This document shows, piece after piece, positions 63,990 to 64,000 of a stretch of DNA of 64,000 nt. Origin of the DNA: Falsiroseomonas stagni DSM 19981 (GTDB lineage: Bacteria; Pseudomonadota; Alphaproteobacteria; Acetobacterales; Acetobacteraceae); the NCBI RefSeq assembly GCF_900114315.1, contig NZ_FOSQ01000013.1, positions 1 through 64,000 of the forward strand, given 5' to 3'. A program made the position numbers and the translations under genes. Numbering within the stretch: position 1 is the first letter of the stretch; every line of letters starts with the position of its first letter. The notes below the pieces were generated by a model. The model made no database searches. It saw only the letters and a program-made list of their open reading frames with translations, and had not been told where the DNA came from.

Positions 63990-64000
63990 GCGGGTGGTCA

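Noticed and set aside
1-64000. tRNA or rRNA genes
   Set aside because: Intergenic gaps were scanned by eye for cloverleaf and conserved rRNA segments and none was found; a covariance search would be decisive.

Overview
The window is GC-rich DNA (roughly 70% by eye) from an alphaproteobacterium, most likely a Roseomonas-like member of the Acetobacteraceae. Pointers are the FlbT/FlaF flagellar regulators, a BamF-type (DUF3035) lipoprotein next to lspA, several tripartite-tricarboxylate (TctC/Bug) binding proteins, and the secA - PPIase - argJ - GNAT/Nudix order. The taxonomic call is inference from gene content and base composition; no rRNA or tRNA gene is visible.

Layout. 1-2300: the end of an IS630-family transposase, a secreted protein built of 21-residue Ca-loop-like repeats, and a lower-GC insert with a Tat-exported carbonic-anhydrase-like protein. 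The insert lies between two copies of one segment (repeat-gene end, terminator, secA tail). 2300-10600: housekeeping genes secA, a parvulin PPIase, argJ, a GNAT-Nudix fusion, a CinA-like protein and folE. 10800-14200: a 1137-residue protein made almost entirely of an octapeptide repeat. 14200-25000: RidA, a lipoprotein, hslO, bamF-lspA-ileS, an M16 peptidase pair and a membrane glycosyltransferase-like protein. 25000-28700: two tandem chemoreceptors. 28700-35000: argDF, then a TctC-mannonate dehydratase-RraA operon divergent from an IclR regulator. 35000-42600: small repeat-bearing envelope proteins, an ABC-2 permease, recX, azlCD, and an SDR-hmgA-GntR-TctC operon for homogentisate breakdown. 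42600-47500: a hybrid histidine kinase and pgi. 47500-58800: a late flagellar cluster (fliK-flgD leftward; flgE-flgK-flgL-flbT-flagellin-flaF-DUF1217 rightward; a FlaG-like gene leftward). 58800-64000: an AbrB-family permease, a degenerate TctC-like protein, a LOV blue-light hybrid kinase and apt.

Main points of interest. The octapeptide repeat (x-A-A-L-S/T-T-x-Q type) recurs about 43 kb from the giant protein, inserted as about 20 units in the middle of a DUF1217 domain beside flaF. Two proteins in one window, one of them in the flagellar cluster, therefore share an unusual solenoid-like module. The fliK/flgE divergent region carries two facing-away sigma-54 type -24/-12 elements with palindromes between them. 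Tandem hairpin arrays with exactly 34-bp periods occur at 7523 and 58407, and a 28-bp array overlaps the ABC permease stop at 35848.

Several gene pairs overlap at stop/start (argD-argF, hmgA-GntR, the two M16 genes, lspA-bamF, ileS-lspA, apt-LOV kinase), implying translational coupling. Starts were moved inward from the longest open frame wherever a ribosome binding site, overlap or family alignment supported it. Long antisense frames over secA, ileS, fliK, flgK and the kinases are GC-driven shadows and are not annotated.
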